A DNA stretch of 64,000 nucleotides from an uncultured Arthrobacter sp. (GTDB lineage Bacteria > Actinomycetota > Actinomycetes > Actinomycetales > Micrococcaceae): contig NZ_CANLXP010000007.1 in NCBI RefSeq assembly GCF_947495145.1, positions 1-64,000 of the forward strand. The letters run 5' to 3'. Shown here piece after piece: positions 1 through 11,293 of the stretch (its first letter is position 1; the number at the start of each line of letters is the position of its first letter). The notes below the pieces were generated by a model. It did no database searches, was not told the origin of the DNA, and saw nothing but the letters and a program-made list of their open reading frames with translations. A program made the position numbers and the translations under genes.

Positions 1-345
1 GCGAACCGGTACATGAACGCCGCCATCGCATCACGGTTCACCGGCTGGAGCGGCCGGAACGTCTTGTCGTCGTAGCCCGTCGAAATCCCTTCCGAGGCAA
101 GCCAGGTGATCTCCTTGTAGAACTTGGTCGTCGGGGTGACGTCCCTGAAGGGCGAGACCGCCGGCGGCGCAAATTCAGGTTCACCGGCGAACCGGTACAT
201 GAACGCCGCCATCGCATCACGGTTCACCGGCTGGAGCGGCCGGAACGTCTTGTCGTCGTAGCCGGTGGAAATCCCTTCGGCCGCAAGCCACGTGATCTCT
301 GTGAAGAACTGGTTGTTCTGAGGAACGTCAGTGAAAGGAGACGGC
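1..345 (-). repeat. Tandem SLH-like repeats, 186-bp period
   Basis: Two copies of a 186-bp (62-codon) unit lie head to tail in the peroxidase gene. The first 76 bases of the copies starting at 1 and at 187 are identical, while the rest has diverged. Each unit encodes one SLH-like module. The window edge cuts the array, so the full copy number is unknown. Confidence 0.85.
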
Positions 346-3300
346 GTTGGCGCCAGTGGAGTTGACGCTAACGAATATGCCCCGATGCCTACCGTATTCA
401 CCGCGGCTACCTGGAAGCGCAACAGGATATTCGCCGGCAGGCCCTTCAGCGTCAGGGTGAGCTCGGTGCCAGGAACCTCCCGGATTGTCCCGACCTGCGC
501 TCCGGTCATGTCGATAACCTTGACCTTATACGCGGTGATCGGCGAGCCGCCGGTCGACGCCGGGGCCCAGCTCACGGTCGCTGAGCCGGCCCCACCGGTG
601 GGATCACCCACCGTCGGCTGCCCCGGTACGACCGCTTTCGGGGTCACTGCTGCGGAAGCGTCCGAGAACGCACTCTCTCCCGCCCGGTTGAACGCCTGCA
701 CCTGGAACCGGTAGCTGCTGCCGTTGGTCAGGCCTTCGATGGTGAGCGACGTGGTCCGCGCGTCGGTCGTGCGCAGGACGCCGACCTGTGCGTTGGCTGA
801 GTCGAGTACCTTCACCCGGTATCCGCTCACTGCCGAATTGGCCGGTGCGGTCCAGGTGATCGTCGCTGTGCCGTTGCTTGCGGTAGCGGCCGGCGCGGTG
901 GGCTTGGCAGGGGGCTGCGAGTCCGCGAAGAGCAACTGCTCGACGTTGCGCAGGGTGTCCACGCCGTCGCCCTGGGCTGCTCCGTCTTCCTCACCGGCGG
1001 CAGGATCGTCGTCCGGTTCGGGCCGTCCCAGGTGTTCAACCGTTGTGATGCTGCCCGGTGAGCCGATCGTGGCGCCGGCGGGGACCGTCGTGACCTTGTA
1101 GTTGATTTCGAAGTCCGTGAAGACAGCCACGTCGACGTCGCTGCCGGAGCCGCCGTCAACGATCTCGCGTTCGATGACAATGTTCGACGGATTCACGTCC
1201 CCCGCGAAGACCGCTGCCTGCAGAGTCCTTGCGCTTCCGTCGAGGTACGGCTTCTCCATACTGGCGGCGCTGCCGATCTCGGTGGCGGGGTCTGAGGGAT
1301 CCGTGCGAACGCTCAGGCGAACTTCGAGCTGCTTGTCGCCGTCGAGGATATCGTCACCGCCCCGGCCCTCCAGGGTGTCGCTGCCGCCGCCGCCGAGGAG
1401 GATGTTCCCTTCTCCCCAGACCTTGCCGTTATCCGTCGCTCCAGCAGGCAGCAGCTCCTTAAGCCCTGCGATTCGGGCGGCACCCTCCGCGTCCAGCCAG
1501 TTCTTGCCGGAAAACCCTTCGCCCTCAACGAGCCGCGGAATGACGTCGTCGCCGCGCAGGACATCGTCCTGGTTCGCGCCCGACAGCGCCTCAACTTCCG
1601 AGTAGCGGTCTCGAAGGACCGCGGCGGGCAGCGGCACGCCCAACAGGTTCAGTGTTAGATCCGCGTCCGCTGCGAGCGGGTCGAGCTGATGACTGGACCA
1701 GTCGAAGCCGGCTGCTCCGGCATTGCGCTCGATTCCGGCGTCAGCGAGCATGATGTCGTCGCCGCCTTCTGCATCATAGTCATCGTCGCCGTTGCCGCCG
1801 AGCAGGACATCGTGTCCGGGCGTGTTGGGATCATCGAAGAACGGCGCCCCGCTGTCTCCCATCAGGAGGTCGGCTCCATCGCCGCCCTGCAGCCAATCGT
1901 CCCCGCCGTCGCCCCGGGCCATGTCGTTGCCGTCGCCGGCGATAATGAAGTCGTCGCCCTCACCACCGAATACTTCGTTGGTGTTGGCGCCGCCGTTGAC
2001 GAAGTCCTTGCCGTCTCCCCCCAGAATCAGGTCCAAACCGTGGCCACCGTCGATCGCATCGTTCCCCGGGCCGCCCTTGAGCACATCATCACCGGCAGAG
2101 TCAGTAATGATGTCATCACCTTCGCCGCCGAGGACGGTATCGGCGCCGTCGTTGCCTTCGATGACGTCGTCGCCCTCGTTGCCGAGGAATGTGTCATTGT
2201 CCACTCCGCCCCAGACGCGGTCCCCTTCGGCGGTGCCGTTGTAGACGCTCTGGCCGTTGATGCCGGCGGGGTCCACGGAGTTTGTGGTGCGGTAGCGGAT
2301 GGTGCCGTCCGGCATGCGGATCAACAGTGCCTCCTCGTCGCATTCAGACAGCGGGTCATCGAGGACTGTGGTACCGCTGAACTGCAGCCTGCCGAGTTCG
2401 AACTTGCAATCCGAGGTCGCGAACACATCGGCCTTCAGTGCCCTGGCCGTGGTGTTACGCATGATCATCTCGGCGAAGGAGTTTCCTTCGAGCTGCGACA
2501 GCAGATTCATACCGGGAGTCCGCGCCAGGTAATAGAACCGGTCACCGTTCTGCAGGTCTGTCATCTGCTGCTCGAAAACAAAGTTGAAGGTGGAGCCGAG
2601 GAGCCCGCCGAAGAGGTTGGTGCGTTCCGCCAGGCCACCGACCCACAGGTCCACGGTATCCACGCCGGTAGTGGAAGCACCTTCTTCATTGGCCCATGCG
2701 CCCGTCGATCCCATGAACGCCTGTGCATCCGCCGGAATAGCACCTTCGGGAGCGTCAATGGGCGGATCCACCAGCAGCTTCGCCGCCGCGCGCTTCTCAG
2801 CCACCGTTGTGGCCTTCGTGACGGCGGGGTGTTGGCCATATGCCGCCACAAAGTTCACCAAGGATTCCTGGTGCTTGAGATTCAGCCCGAAATCGATCCA
2901 GTTGGTGTACGGCTTCAACTGCCCGTCGTTCGTTTCCGCATACAGGTGCTTGCGCAGATTGTTCAGCGACGGGATGCCTGTTTCCCTTGCCCGCGCCATG
3001 TTGATTGCCGCAAGGTCCAGCGGTAGCCCCAACAGATTGTTCCGAAGGGTGTCAGTGGTGAACTCGTCGAGCTCGTTACCGACCTGCTCGGACATCCCCA
3101 TGGCGATTGCGCCGGCCGCTTCGCGGGAATTGAGCGTGCCTGCGGAGCCACCGTTAAAGTATTCGGGTGGATTCAGGAACGCCTCGAACAGGGGCACGTC
3201 ATTGGTGGACCCATCGACGTTGGTCCTGGACACCGTGTCAGTCAGCATCGAGTGGCCGAACCGATAAACCGCATGTGCAAACTCGGCGGTGATAGCCGGG

Positions 3301-5048
3301 TTTACGTCGTCGTTATAGGTGGAGAAGGGCTCGATGAGCGGCTGCACCTTCCGGGCGAACTCTTCGAAGGCCAGGTGCTGGTACTCCATCTCGGCGACGA
3401 AACGGGCAGCCTGGAAAATCCGTTCACCGTTCCAGCCGCCGGCACCCGATGCGCTCTTCCACTCGGCAAGAGCGGCGACTCCGCGTGCGGAGGTGTCGGC
3501 TGTCAGGGTCTGCTTGATGTCGTCCACGAGCCGGTTGTGCTCGGAATGGAAGACCTGATGAATCATGGTCAGGCCGACGTTTTCATTCACCCGCCCGTCG
3601 CCGGCGACGAAGTGTGCGTTCAGCATCTCGTCGTCGTAGGTGGTTCCGGGCGCACCGGGAGGAGTGATAATTGTGTCCGCGTCGGCGGTGAATCCCGGCT
3701 TCGGGACGGCGTTATGGGCAATGTCGTCGAGGAAGGATTCGTTGACCCGTAAAGCATCAGCCGGCACGGCCACCGGATCGGCGACATTTCCTTCGACGAG
3801 GCCGTCAGGTGTGACGTACTGCGGAAGGCCGCGGGCGGGGCCCGGAACAAACTTGCCATATGGGTCGACGGCAAGCATCGGTACACTTAGAACGTCTGAA
3901 TCGACGAGCTTCAGGCCCAGCCTGGCTGCCGCCTGCTGTTTCAGCGTTGCCCAGGTTGCCATGCCGCCGTCGGCTGACTCCAGCAGCATTCCCGTGGACA
4001 CGGGCCGGCCTGCGGTGTTGGTCGAGTACTCGCGGAGGAAAACGTGATGGGACGGGTCGGAGCCATAGGTCTGTGACTGGTCAACATACGGGTTCGTCCG
4101 GTTGGTGGCCTCGCGTACATCGTCGGCGGTGCCCAGCTTGCCGTCCGCGCCGGGCTGGTTGGTTGCCCGGGTCAGAACCATGAACCGCATGCGCGGCGGC
4201 AGGTCGTCAGCGGTGCCTGGCTCGCCATCCGCGCCCGCAATCAGCGGGTCGTCCGGCTGCAGCGGGATGAAGACCGAGCTGCCCGACTTGTTGATCAGGT
4301 CGAGCCCGTGATCGAAGAACTGCCCGAAAAGCGTGAAGAGAGAGTTGTACGGCGGTGACAGCCCGACGTCGGTGGTTACGTTGGGGATGAAGAGTGTCTC
4401 CCCTGCCGGTACGCACCCTTTCGGGAGGCCTGCTTCATCGCAGGGCGTTACTCCCTCATTCCCCTGGGTGCGAACCGGATACTTGGCCGCGGCCACCGCG
4501 GCAGGGTTGGTTGAGGTCTGGTCAACGATGAGATTGCTGATCATTCGGGGCTGGGAGTCGACGACGTTTCCGGTGCTGTCGTACGTGGTCTGCCCGGGCT
4601 CCCGGATTATTGCACCGTCCTCCGCCGCATGGAATTCCGGCGGAGCCAGTCGGGGGAAGGTCTGGTTGGACGCACCGAAACCCTCCCGCTCCGGCTGCAG
4701 GTTGTTGCAGGAACCGTCGACAGTCCGCAACCCGTAGGACACCAGCGGACCCGGAACCTGATTCGGTCCGGGTCCAAGCAGCGCGCCGCACGGGCCGGTT
4801 TCGGAAGTGGTGTTGGCTACATGCGCCTCGGCTATTTTTATCTGCTTGAGGATGAATGACAGGTCCGACGCCGTGACCCGGAAGCCTTGCCCCACCGGCA
4901 CCGCCTGAGCCGGCGAAGCCGCCAGCGGAAGGGTAAGCCCGGCGAGCATCACAAGGGACGTCAGACTGGCTGTGGTTCGGCGTATCCGCCGGTTCCGGTT
5001 CTCAGGTGGTGTGCTTCTCCTGGTTCGTAGCCGCAGTTTCCCGCGCAT
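1..5048 (-). CDS. Giant secreted haem peroxidase with RTX, FnIII and SLH-like repeats (3' end outside window)
   Basis: An open frame of at least 1682 residues starts at ATG 5048 behind a strong AGGAGGGG site and runs off the left edge without a stop. Residues 1–49 are a long Sec signal ending in AQA. The animal-type haem peroxidase domain follows: distal GQFFDH (Gln242, Asp246, His247), the GDGRVNEN motif (Arg486, Glu489, equivalent to the catalytic Arg and haem-linking Glu of myeloperoxidase), and RFGHS with proximal His599. RTX-type Gly/Asp calcium-binding repeats lie at about 955–1100 and 1214–1237. Two fibronectin III domains lie at about 1378–1470 and 1471–1563. From about 1568 there are SLH-like repeats (ITWLA, GYDDKTFRP, NRDAMAAFMYRF) that probably hold the protein at the cell surface. 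All haem-pocket residues are present, so an active extracellular peroxidase is inferred. The substrate is unknown. It is divergent from a signal peptidase gene. Confidence 0.9.
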   Translation of the reverse strand, partial: MRGKLRLRTRRSTPPENRNRRIRRTTASLTSLVMLAGLTLPLAASPAQAVPVGQGFRVTASDLSFILKQIKIAEAHVANTTSETGPCGALLGPGPNQVPGPLVSYGLRTVDGSCNNLQPEREGFGASNQTFPRLAPPEFHAAEDGAIIREPGQTTYDSTGNVVDSQPRMISNLIVDQTSTNPAAVAAAKYPVRTQGNEGVTPCDEAGLPKGCVPAGETLFIPNVTTDVGLSPPYNSLFTLFGQFFDHGLDLINKSGSSVFIPLQPDDPLIAGADGEPGTADDLPPRMRFMVLTRATNQPGADGKLGTADDVREATNRTNPYVDQSQTYGSDPSHHVFLREYSTNTAGRPVSTGMLLESADGGMATWATLKQQAAARLGLKLVDSDVLSVPMLAVDPYGKFVPGPARGLPQYVTPDGLVEGNVADPVAVPADALRVNESFLDDIAHNAVPKPGFTADADTIITPPGAPGTTYDDEMLNAHFVAGDGRVNENVGLTMIHQVFHSEHNRLVDDIKQTLTADTSARGVAALAEWKSASGAGGWNGERIFQAARFVAEMEYQHLAFEEFARKVQPLIEPFSTYNDDVNPAITAEFAHAVYRFGHSMLTDTVSRTNVDGSTNDVPLFEAFLNPPEYFNGGSAGTLNSREAAGAIAMGMSEQVGNELDEFTTDTLRNNLLGLPLDLAAINMARARETGIPSLNNLRKHLYAETNDGQLKPYTNWIDFGLNLKHQESLVNFVAAYGQHPAVTKATTVAEKRAAAKLLVDPPIDAPEGAIPADAQAFMGSTGAWANEEGASTTGVDTVDLWVGGLAERTNLFGGLLGSTFNFVFEQQMTDLQNGDRFYYLARTPGMNLLSQLEGNSFAEMIMRNTTARALKADVFATSDCKFELGRLQFSGTTVLDDPLSECDEEALLIRMPDGTIRYRTTNSVDPAGINGQSVYNGTAEGDRVWGGVDNDTFLGNEGDDVIEGNDGADTVLGGEGDDIITDSAGDDVLKGGPGNDAIDGGHGLDLILGGDGKDFVNGGANTNEVFGGEGDDFIIAGDGNDMARGDGGDDWLQGGDGADLLMGDSGAPFFDDPNTPGHDVLLGGNGDDDYDAEGGDDIMLADAGIERNAGAAGFDWSSHQLDPLAADADLTLNLLGVPLPAAVLRDRYSEVEALSGANQDDVLRGDDVIPRLVEGEGFSGKNWLDAEGAARIAGLKELLPAGATDNGKVWGEGNILLGGGGSDTLEGRGGDDILDGDKQLEVRLSVRTDPSDPATEIGSAASMEKPYLDGSARTLQAAVFAGDVNPSNIVIEREIVDGGSGSDVDVAVFTDFEINYKVTTVPAGATIGSPGSITTVEHLGRPEPDDDPAAGEEDGAAQGDGVDTLRNVEQLLFADSQPPAKPTAPAATASNGTATITWTAPANSAVSGYRVKVLDSANAQVGVLRTTDARTTSLTIEGLTNGSSYRFQVQAFNRAGESAFSDASAAVTPKAVVPGQPTVGDPTGGAGSATVSWAPASTGGSPITAYKVKVIDMTGAQVGTIREVPGTELTLTLKGLPANILLRFQVAAVNTVGIGAYSLASTPLAPTPSPFTDVPQNNQFFTEITWLAAEGISTGYDDKTFRPLQPVNRDAMAAFMYRFAGEPEFAPPAVSPFRDVTPTTKFYKEITWLASEGISTGYDDKTFRPLQPVNRDAMAAFMYRF

Positions 5049-5196
5049 TGCCCCTCCTAGAAAAATGAAGCCAGCGTGCCCCCGCTGGTCATTGTCAAGG
5101 ATGTTTCAGGAGCGTTGTGATTACCTTGTGGGCCGGTTCAGGGTTTCCCCAAGCACAACAGCGCATGCTCGAAAAAACGAGCCCAGGAGATGGTCG

Positions 5197-5709
5197 ATGA
5201 GCGCGCCGCAGCACCGGATTGTGGCTGAACAGCGACAGGCCGTCCCGGTCCGCAGGTCGACCATCGCGCTGATCCTGTGTGCCGCTCTGGCAGTTCTTGC
5301 CGTCCGAATCTGGCTGGTGGAGCCCCTCACTGTTGCCTCCGACAGCATGGAGCCGACCATTGCCGAAGGCAGCACAGTGGTGCTCCTGAAACACAGCAGT
5401 GCTGAGCCGGGAGCGCTCGTCTCTTTTCGGAACCCCGTTGACGGGGCTGCGACCCTGAAACGGATCGTCGCCGGGGGTGGGCAAACGGTTGCATTCAAGG
5501 ACGCGCTGCTCTATGTGGACGGACGCGAGATCCCGGAGCCGTTCGTTGACCATAGCCGCATCGACGGAACCTACTTCGGGCCGGTCACAGTGCCGGAGGG
5601 CCATGTTTTTGTGCTCGGCGATAATCGCGGACGGTCAATCGACTCGAGGGATTTCGGTGCCATCCCCATCGACAGCATCGAGGCGACAGTGATCTGGCCG
5701 TCGAATTAG
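5197..5709 (+). CDS. lepB: Signal peptidase I
   Basis: A 170-residue type I signal peptidase that cleaves Sec and Tat signal peptides at the outer face of the membrane. One N-terminal membrane segment (about 22–42) is followed by the catalytic Ser50 in SDSMEPT, the general-base Lys88 in LKRIVAGGG, and the C-terminal box GDNRGRSIDSRDFG. The frame is open upstream to 4972, but the ATG at 5197 has an AGGAGA site six bases before it and gives the usual N-terminus. It is divergent from the giant secreted peroxidase. Processing of that protein by this enzyme is possible but not shown. Confidence 0.9.
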   Translation: MSAPQHRIVAEQRQAVPVRRSTIALILCAALAVLAVRIWLVEPLTVASDSMEPTIAEGSTVVLLKHSSAEPGALVSFRNPVDGAATLKRIVAGGGQTVAFKDALLYVDGREIPEPFVDHSRIDGTYFGPVTVPEGHVFVLGDNRGRSIDSRDFGAIPIDSIEATVIWPSN

Positions 5710-5726
5710 CAGCAACCCGCAAAGAT

Positions 5727-5761
5727 GGCGGCAACCACGCGAGGAAGGCGTGGCTGCCGCC
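5727..5761. terminator. Hairpin between convergent lepB and serA
   Basis: A 14-bp stem with one mismatch (arms 5727–5740 and 5748–5761) and a short loop lies between the stops of lepB and serA. It can serve both directions. The T tract is weak (cttgtt on the plus side). Confidence 0.65.
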
Positions 5762-5771
5762 TTGTTGGGAA

Positions 5772-7361
5772 CTAGTCCTGCAGGTCCACCTCACGCGCTA
5801 CGGTGGCGCCGATTGCTTCCTTCAGGCTTTCCAGGACGTCCTGCGGAACAGAGCTGTCAACCGTGAGCAGGGATAGGGCCTGGCCGCCCTCCTTGCTGCG
5901 GGCTACCTGCATGCCTGCGATGTTGATACCGCGCTCCCCCAACACCTGGCCGAGGGTTCCGATGACACCCGGCCGGTCCTGGTACAGGATGACCAGCAGG
6001 TGTTCACTGATAGGGATTTCGAGATCGTAACCGTTGACACCGACCAGCTTCTGAATCTGCTTGGGTCCGGTCAGCGTGCCGGCCACTGAGATCTGGGAGC
6101 CATCAGAAAGCGCACCGCGGATGGTCAGAACGTTGCGGTACTCCTCCGAGGAATCAGTTGTCACCAGACGGGTGTTGATGCCACGCTGCTCAGCGAGAAC
6201 CGGTGCGTTGACGTAGGAGACCTGCTCGGAGACGACGTCGGTGAACACGCCCTTCAGCGCTGCCAGTTCCAGCGCCTTCACGTCGAGAGACGCAATCTCT
6301 CCAGCTACCTCCACCTCGATCTGGGTGAGCGAATCGTGGGTGAGGGCTGTGAAGATACGGCCAAGCTTCTCAATCAGCGGGATGCCGGGACGCACCTCCG
6401 GCGCGATGACACCGCCTGCAACGTTGACGGCGTCGGGCACGAGCTCACCGGCAAGGGCAAGGCGCACTGACTTGGCAACCGAGATGCCGGCCTTCTCCTG
6501 CGCCTCGGCGGTGGAGGCGCCAAGGTGCGGGGTAACCACAACGTTGTCCAGTTCGAAGAACGGAAGGTCGGTGCTCGGTTCCTTGACGAACACGTCGACA
6601 CCGGCACCGGCGATCTGGCCTTCCTTGAGCGCGGTGTAGAGCGCCTCTTCGTCGACGAGGCCACCCCGGGCCACGTTGACCACATAGGCGCTGTTCTTCA
6701 TCTTCTGGAAAGCGGCTGCTCCGAGCATGCCGACCGTCTCCGGGGTCTTGGGCATGTGAATGGTGACGAAGTCAGCCTCGGCGAGCAACTCATCGAGCGG
6801 CACAAGCTGGACTCCGAGCTGGGCGGCCCGCGCTGAGGTGACGTAGGGATCATAGGCAAGGATCTCGGTGCCGAAACCCTGCAGCCGGGCTGCGACGAGA
6901 GCGCCGATGCGGCCGAGGCCGATGATGCCGATCTTCTTTTCATACAGTTCGATGCCCGAGTACTTTGACCGCTTCCACTCGCCGCCCTTCAGGGCGCCGC
7001 TGGCCTGCGGGATGTGCCTGGCGAGGCTGAGGATATGGCCGACGGTCAGTTCAGCCGCCGAAATGATGTTGGAGGTCGGTGCGTTGACCACCATGACACC
7101 GGCCTGCGTGGCCGCTTTGATGTCAACGTTGTCGAGGCCGACGCCGGCGCGGGCGATGACTTTCAGCCTGGGTGCGGCGGCGATCGCCTCTGCGTCCACC
7201 TGGGTTGCCGAACGCACCAGGATCGCGTCCACCTCCGCGATAGCCGAGAGCAGCTTGGACCGGTCGGCCCCGTCGGTCTGGCGGATCTCGAAATCCGGGC
7301 CGAGCGCGTCCACGGTAGCCGGCGAGAGTTCTTCAGCAAGGAGAACTACTGGTTTTTCCAC
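5772..7361 (-). CDS. serA: D-3-phosphoglycerate dehydrogenase
   Basis: A 529-residue enzyme that oxidises 3-phosphoglycerate to 3-phosphohydroxypyruvate with NAD+, the first step of serine synthesis. The length fits the long actinobacterial form. Visible parts are the catalytic domain, the NAD fold with GLGRIGALVAARL, the motif NVARGGLVDEEAL with the catalytic Arg, the catalytic His in HLGASTAEAQ, an intervening domain, and a C-terminal ACT domain (LYQDRPGVIGTLG) that normally binds serine for feedback control. The start is GTG at 7361 with AAGGA about seven bases upstream. It is downstream of ilvC in the same direction, but a hairpin and a candidate promoter in between suggest its own transcript. 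Confidence 0.95.
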   Translation of the reverse strand: MEKPVVLLAEELSPATVDALGPDFEIRQTDGADRSKLLSAIAEVDAILVRSATQVDAEAIAAAPRLKVIARAGVGLDNVDIKAATQAGVMVVNAPTSNIISAAELTVGHILSLARHIPQASGALKGGEWKRSKYSGIELYEKKIGIIGLGRIGALVAARLQGFGTEILAYDPYVTSARAAQLGVQLVPLDELLAEADFVTIHMPKTPETVGMLGAAAFQKMKNSAYVVNVARGGLVDEEALYTALKEGQIAGAGVDVFVKEPSTDLPFFELDNVVVTPHLGASTAEAQEKAGISVAKSVRLALAGELVPDAVNVAGGVIAPEVRPGIPLIEKLGRIFTALTHDSLTQIEVEVAGEIASLDVKALELAALKGVFTDVVSEQVSYVNAPVLAEQRGINTRLVTTDSSEEYRNVLTIRGALSDGSQISVAGTLTGPKQIQKLVGVNGYDLEIPISEHLLVILYQDRPGVIGTLGQVLGERGINIAGMQVARSKEGGQALSLLTVDSSVPQDVLESLKEAIGATVAREVDLQD

Positions 7362-7424
7362 GGGGAGATCCTTCGCAGTGCGTTGGGCAGAAGTGTTCTA
7401 AGAGCATCTTCGGAGGTTTCGTTA

Positions 7425-7452
7425 AGTGTAGTTTGCTGTACCGGCCGCCCAA
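7425..7452 (-). promoter_or_regulatory. Candidate serA promoter
   Basis: On the minus strand TTGGGC (7452–7447) and TACACT (7430–7425) are separated by 16 bases, about 65 bases upstream of the serA GTG. The spacing and −10 fit a housekeeping sigma-factor promoter. Pattern match only. Confidence 0.4.
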
Positions 7453-7501
7453 CTTTGTTACCCGTCATGGAGGGCAGATGAGAGAAGAGCCACATACAGC
7501 G

Positions 7502-7539
7502 ACGGCCGGACCGGCGAAGAACTCCGCCGGCCCGGCCGT
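7502..7539 (-). terminator. Hairpin after ilvC
   Basis: A GC-rich stem (ACGGCCGG then CCGGCG on one arm, CGCCGG then CCGGCCGT on the other) lies just past the ilvC stop. It lacks a clear U tract, as is common in actinobacteria. Confidence 0.55.
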
Positions 7540-7567
7540 TGCGTGAACGATACTTCAGCGCCGCTGG

Positions 7568-9203
<1,636 letters not shown>

Positions 9204-9205
9204 TG

Positions 9206-11101
9206 TTAGTCCTCCTGCTCCCAGTCCGGGGTCATGTTGCGGGCAATCTGGATGAGGTCGTTGCTGACGCCCGTGGGGACCATCGGCCAGACCATTGAAT
9301 CCCGGCTGACAACGAAGTCGACGACGACGGGGCGGTCGTTGATCTCCAGCGCCTGGGCGATGGTGGCATCGATGTCTTCGTCCCGCTCGCAGCGCAGTCC
9401 GGCGCAGCCGTAGGCGTCGGCCAGCTTCACGAAGTCCGGAACCCGGACGGTGTTGTGCCCTGTGTTGAGGTCGGTGTTCGAATAGCGGCCCTCGTAGAAG
9501 AGGGTCTGCCACTGCCGCACCATGCCGAGCGACGAATTGTTGATGACGGCAACCTTGATGGGGATGTTATTGATGACGCAGGTAGCAAGCTCCTGGTTGG
9601 TCATCTGGAAACAGCCGTCCCCGTCGATTGCCCAGACAACGCGGTCAGGATTACCGACCTTCGCGCCCATCGCGGCCGGGACCGCGTAGCCCATGGTTCC
9701 CAGGCCGCCGGAGTTCAGCCAGGCGTGCGGGCGCTCGTACTTGATGAACTGGGCTGCCCACATCTGGTGCTGCCCGACGCCGGCAGCGTAAACGCCTTCG
9801 GGTCCGGTGAGTTCTCCAATGCGCTGGATGACGTGCTGCGGAGCGGACAGGCCGTCCTCCGGCTGGGTGAACCCGATGGGGTAACTTTCGCGAAGGCGGT
9901 TCAGGACCGTCCACCAGGCGCTGTAGTCAGGGGTGCCGGAAGCAGCGAACTGCTCGCGCAGCGCCGTCGTGAATTCCGGAATGATCTCCTTCACCGAACC
10001 GACGATCGGCACGTCAGCCGTCCGGTTCTTGGAGATCTCCGCCGGGTCGATGTCCGCGTGGATGACCTTGGCACCTGGCGCAAAGCTTGAAAGTACGCCT
10101 GTCACCCTGTCATCGAAGCGGGCACCCAGTGTGATCAGCAGGTCCGACTGCTGCAGTGCGGTAACGGCCGAAACCGAACCGTGCATGCCCGGCATGCCCA
10201 CGTGCTGCGGGTGGGAGTCGGGGAACACCCCGCGGGCCATGAGCGTGGTGACGACCGGCGCGCCGAGAAGTTCAGCCAGTTCAAGCAGCTCGGCGGCAGC
10301 ATGCGCTTTGATCACACCGCCGCCGACGTAGAACACGGGACGCTCGGATGCCATGATGAGCCGGGCTGCCTCGCGGACCTGCTTGGAATGGCCGCGCACG
10401 ACCGTCCGATACCCGGGTAGGTCGATTTTCGGCGGCCAGGAGAAGGTCATCGAGCCGACCTGGGCGTCCTTCGCGATATCCACAAGCACCGGTCCGGGCC
10501 GGCCCGTCGAGGCAATATGGAACGCCTCAGCAAGGATTCTGGGGATGTCCTGCGACTTGGTTACCAGGTAGGAATGCTTGGTGATCGGCATGGTGATGCC
10601 GACGATGTCCGCTTCCTGGAACGCGTCGGATCCGATCACGGCGCTGGAAACCTGGCCGGTGATGGCCACCATCGGCACCGAGTCCATGTGCGCATCAGCA
10701 ATTGCAGTGACCAGGTTGGTGGCACCTGGCCCGGAGGTTGCAATACAGACTCCCGGCCGTCCCGTCACCATGGCGTAGCCCTGAGCCGCATGCCCGGCGC
10801 CCTGCTCGTGGCGGACGAGGATGTGCCGGAGCTTGCTGGACGCCATCAACGGGTCATAGGTCGGAAGAATCGCTCCACCCGGCAGGCCAAAAATGTCATC
10901 GACGCCGAGTTCCTCGAGGGAACGGACAATCGCCTCGGAACCACTCATCTGGGTTGGCGGCACTGCGCGGTTTGGCCCGAGGACCGGGCCGGGCTGCGCG
11001 GCAGTAGCCGCACTGTCCCTGCCCGCATGCTGGACCGGTGCCGCCGAAGCGGGTTGTTTGGCTGCCATCAGCGCTGGGCTGATGGGCGATCCCTTGGACA
11101 T
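9206..11101 (-). CDS. ilvB: Acetolactate synthase large (catalytic) subunit
   Basis: A 631-residue thiamine diphosphate enzyme that condenses two pyruvates, or pyruvate with 2-ketobutyrate. The catalytic Glu is in [14 protein letters not shown], and the thiamine-binding GDG…N motif is in [10 protein letters not shown] followed by [12 protein letters not shown]. About 50 non-conserved residues precede the core. ATG 11101 has AAGGAAG at suitable distance; a longer frame to 11176 would read through the attenuator terminator and is rejected. It is the first structural gene of the ilvBN(C) unit and sits about 75 bases downstream of the leader terminator. Confidence 0.95.
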   Translation of the reverse strand: MSKGSPISPALMAAKQPASAAPVQHAGRDSAATAAQPGPVLGPNRAVPPTQMSGSEAIVRSLEELGVDDIFGLPGGAILPTYDPLMASSKLRHILVRHEQGAGHAAQGYAMVTGRPGVCIATSGPGATNLVTAIADAHMDSVPMVAITGQVSSAVIGSDAFQEADIVGITMPITKHSYLVTKSQDIPRILAEAFHIASTGRPGPVLVDIAKDAQVGSMTFSWPPKIDLPGYRTVVRGHSKQVREAARLIMASERPVFYVGGGVIKAHAAAELLELAELLGAPVVTTLMARGVFPDSHPQHVGMPGMHGSVSAVTALQQSDLLITLGARFDDRVTGVLSSFAPGAKVIHADIDPAEISKNRTADVPIVGSVKEIIPEFTTALREQFAASGTPDYSAWWTVLNRLRESYPIGFTQPEDGLSAPQHVIQRIGELTGPEGVYAAGVGQHQMWAAQFIKYERPHAWLNSGGLGTMGYAVPAAMGAKVGNPDRVVWAIDGDGCFQMTNQELATCVINNIPIKVAVINNSSLGMVRQWQTLFYEGRYSNTDLNTGHNTVRVPDFVKLADAYGCAGLRCERDEDIDATIAQALEINDRPVVVDFVVSRDSMVWPMVPTGVSNDLIQIARNMTPDWEQED

Positions 11102-11174
11102 CCTTGAACTTCCTTTGTATCCAGCACAGCTGATCGCTGCGCAAATGTGCTGCGCCTTTGTGTTCGGTGGGAAC

Positions 11175-11213
11175 AAAAAAACCCCTCAGCCTGGTGGGCT
11201 CTGCGAGGGGTTT
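11175..11213 (-). terminator. ilvB attenuator terminator
   Basis: On the minus strand a perfect 9-bp stem, AAACCCCTC and GAGGGGTTT with a 17-base loop, runs directly into a seven-T tract. It is a textbook intrinsic terminator between the leader peptide stop and the ilvB start, so it must be passed for ilvB to be transcribed. Confidence 0.9.
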
Positions 11214-11242
11214 GCGCGTGACGTAGGAGTACCAGTCGGGCT

Positions 11243-11287
11243 TTAGGCCACGCGCTTGGTAACTAGGACTACGGATACGTGCTGCAT
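11243..11287 (-). CDS. ilvB leader peptide (MQHVSVVLVTKRVA)
   Basis: A 14-codon frame (ATG 11287, TAA 11243–11245) rich in branched-chain residues: five Val and one Leu. It sits just before the attenuator terminator and just after a promoter whose predicted start is the A of its ATG, so it is probably translated leaderless. Two possible stems would compete as the ribosome moves: GCGCGTG in the peptide end (11255–11249) with CACGCGC (11220–11214) next to the terminator, and AGTTACCA (11264–11257) with TGGTACT (11234–11228). Stalling at Val codons when valine is scarce is the inferred control signal. Confidence 0.8.
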   Translation of the reverse strand: MQHVSVVLVTKRVA

Positions 11288-11293
11288 ACCTGT

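Noticed and set aside
1-345. CRISPR-like repeats
   Set aside because: The 186-bp units are coding, in frame and directly adjacent, with no spacers.
1313-1594. Frameshift in the giant peroxidase
   Set aside because: The frame from 5048 to 3 shows no stop and both ends lie in the same phase, so the gene appears intact.
1689-3026. 445-residue plus-strand frame
   Set aside because: It is the mirror of the Gly/Asp-rich RTX and peroxidase region of the minus-strand gene; no ribosome site or known fold.
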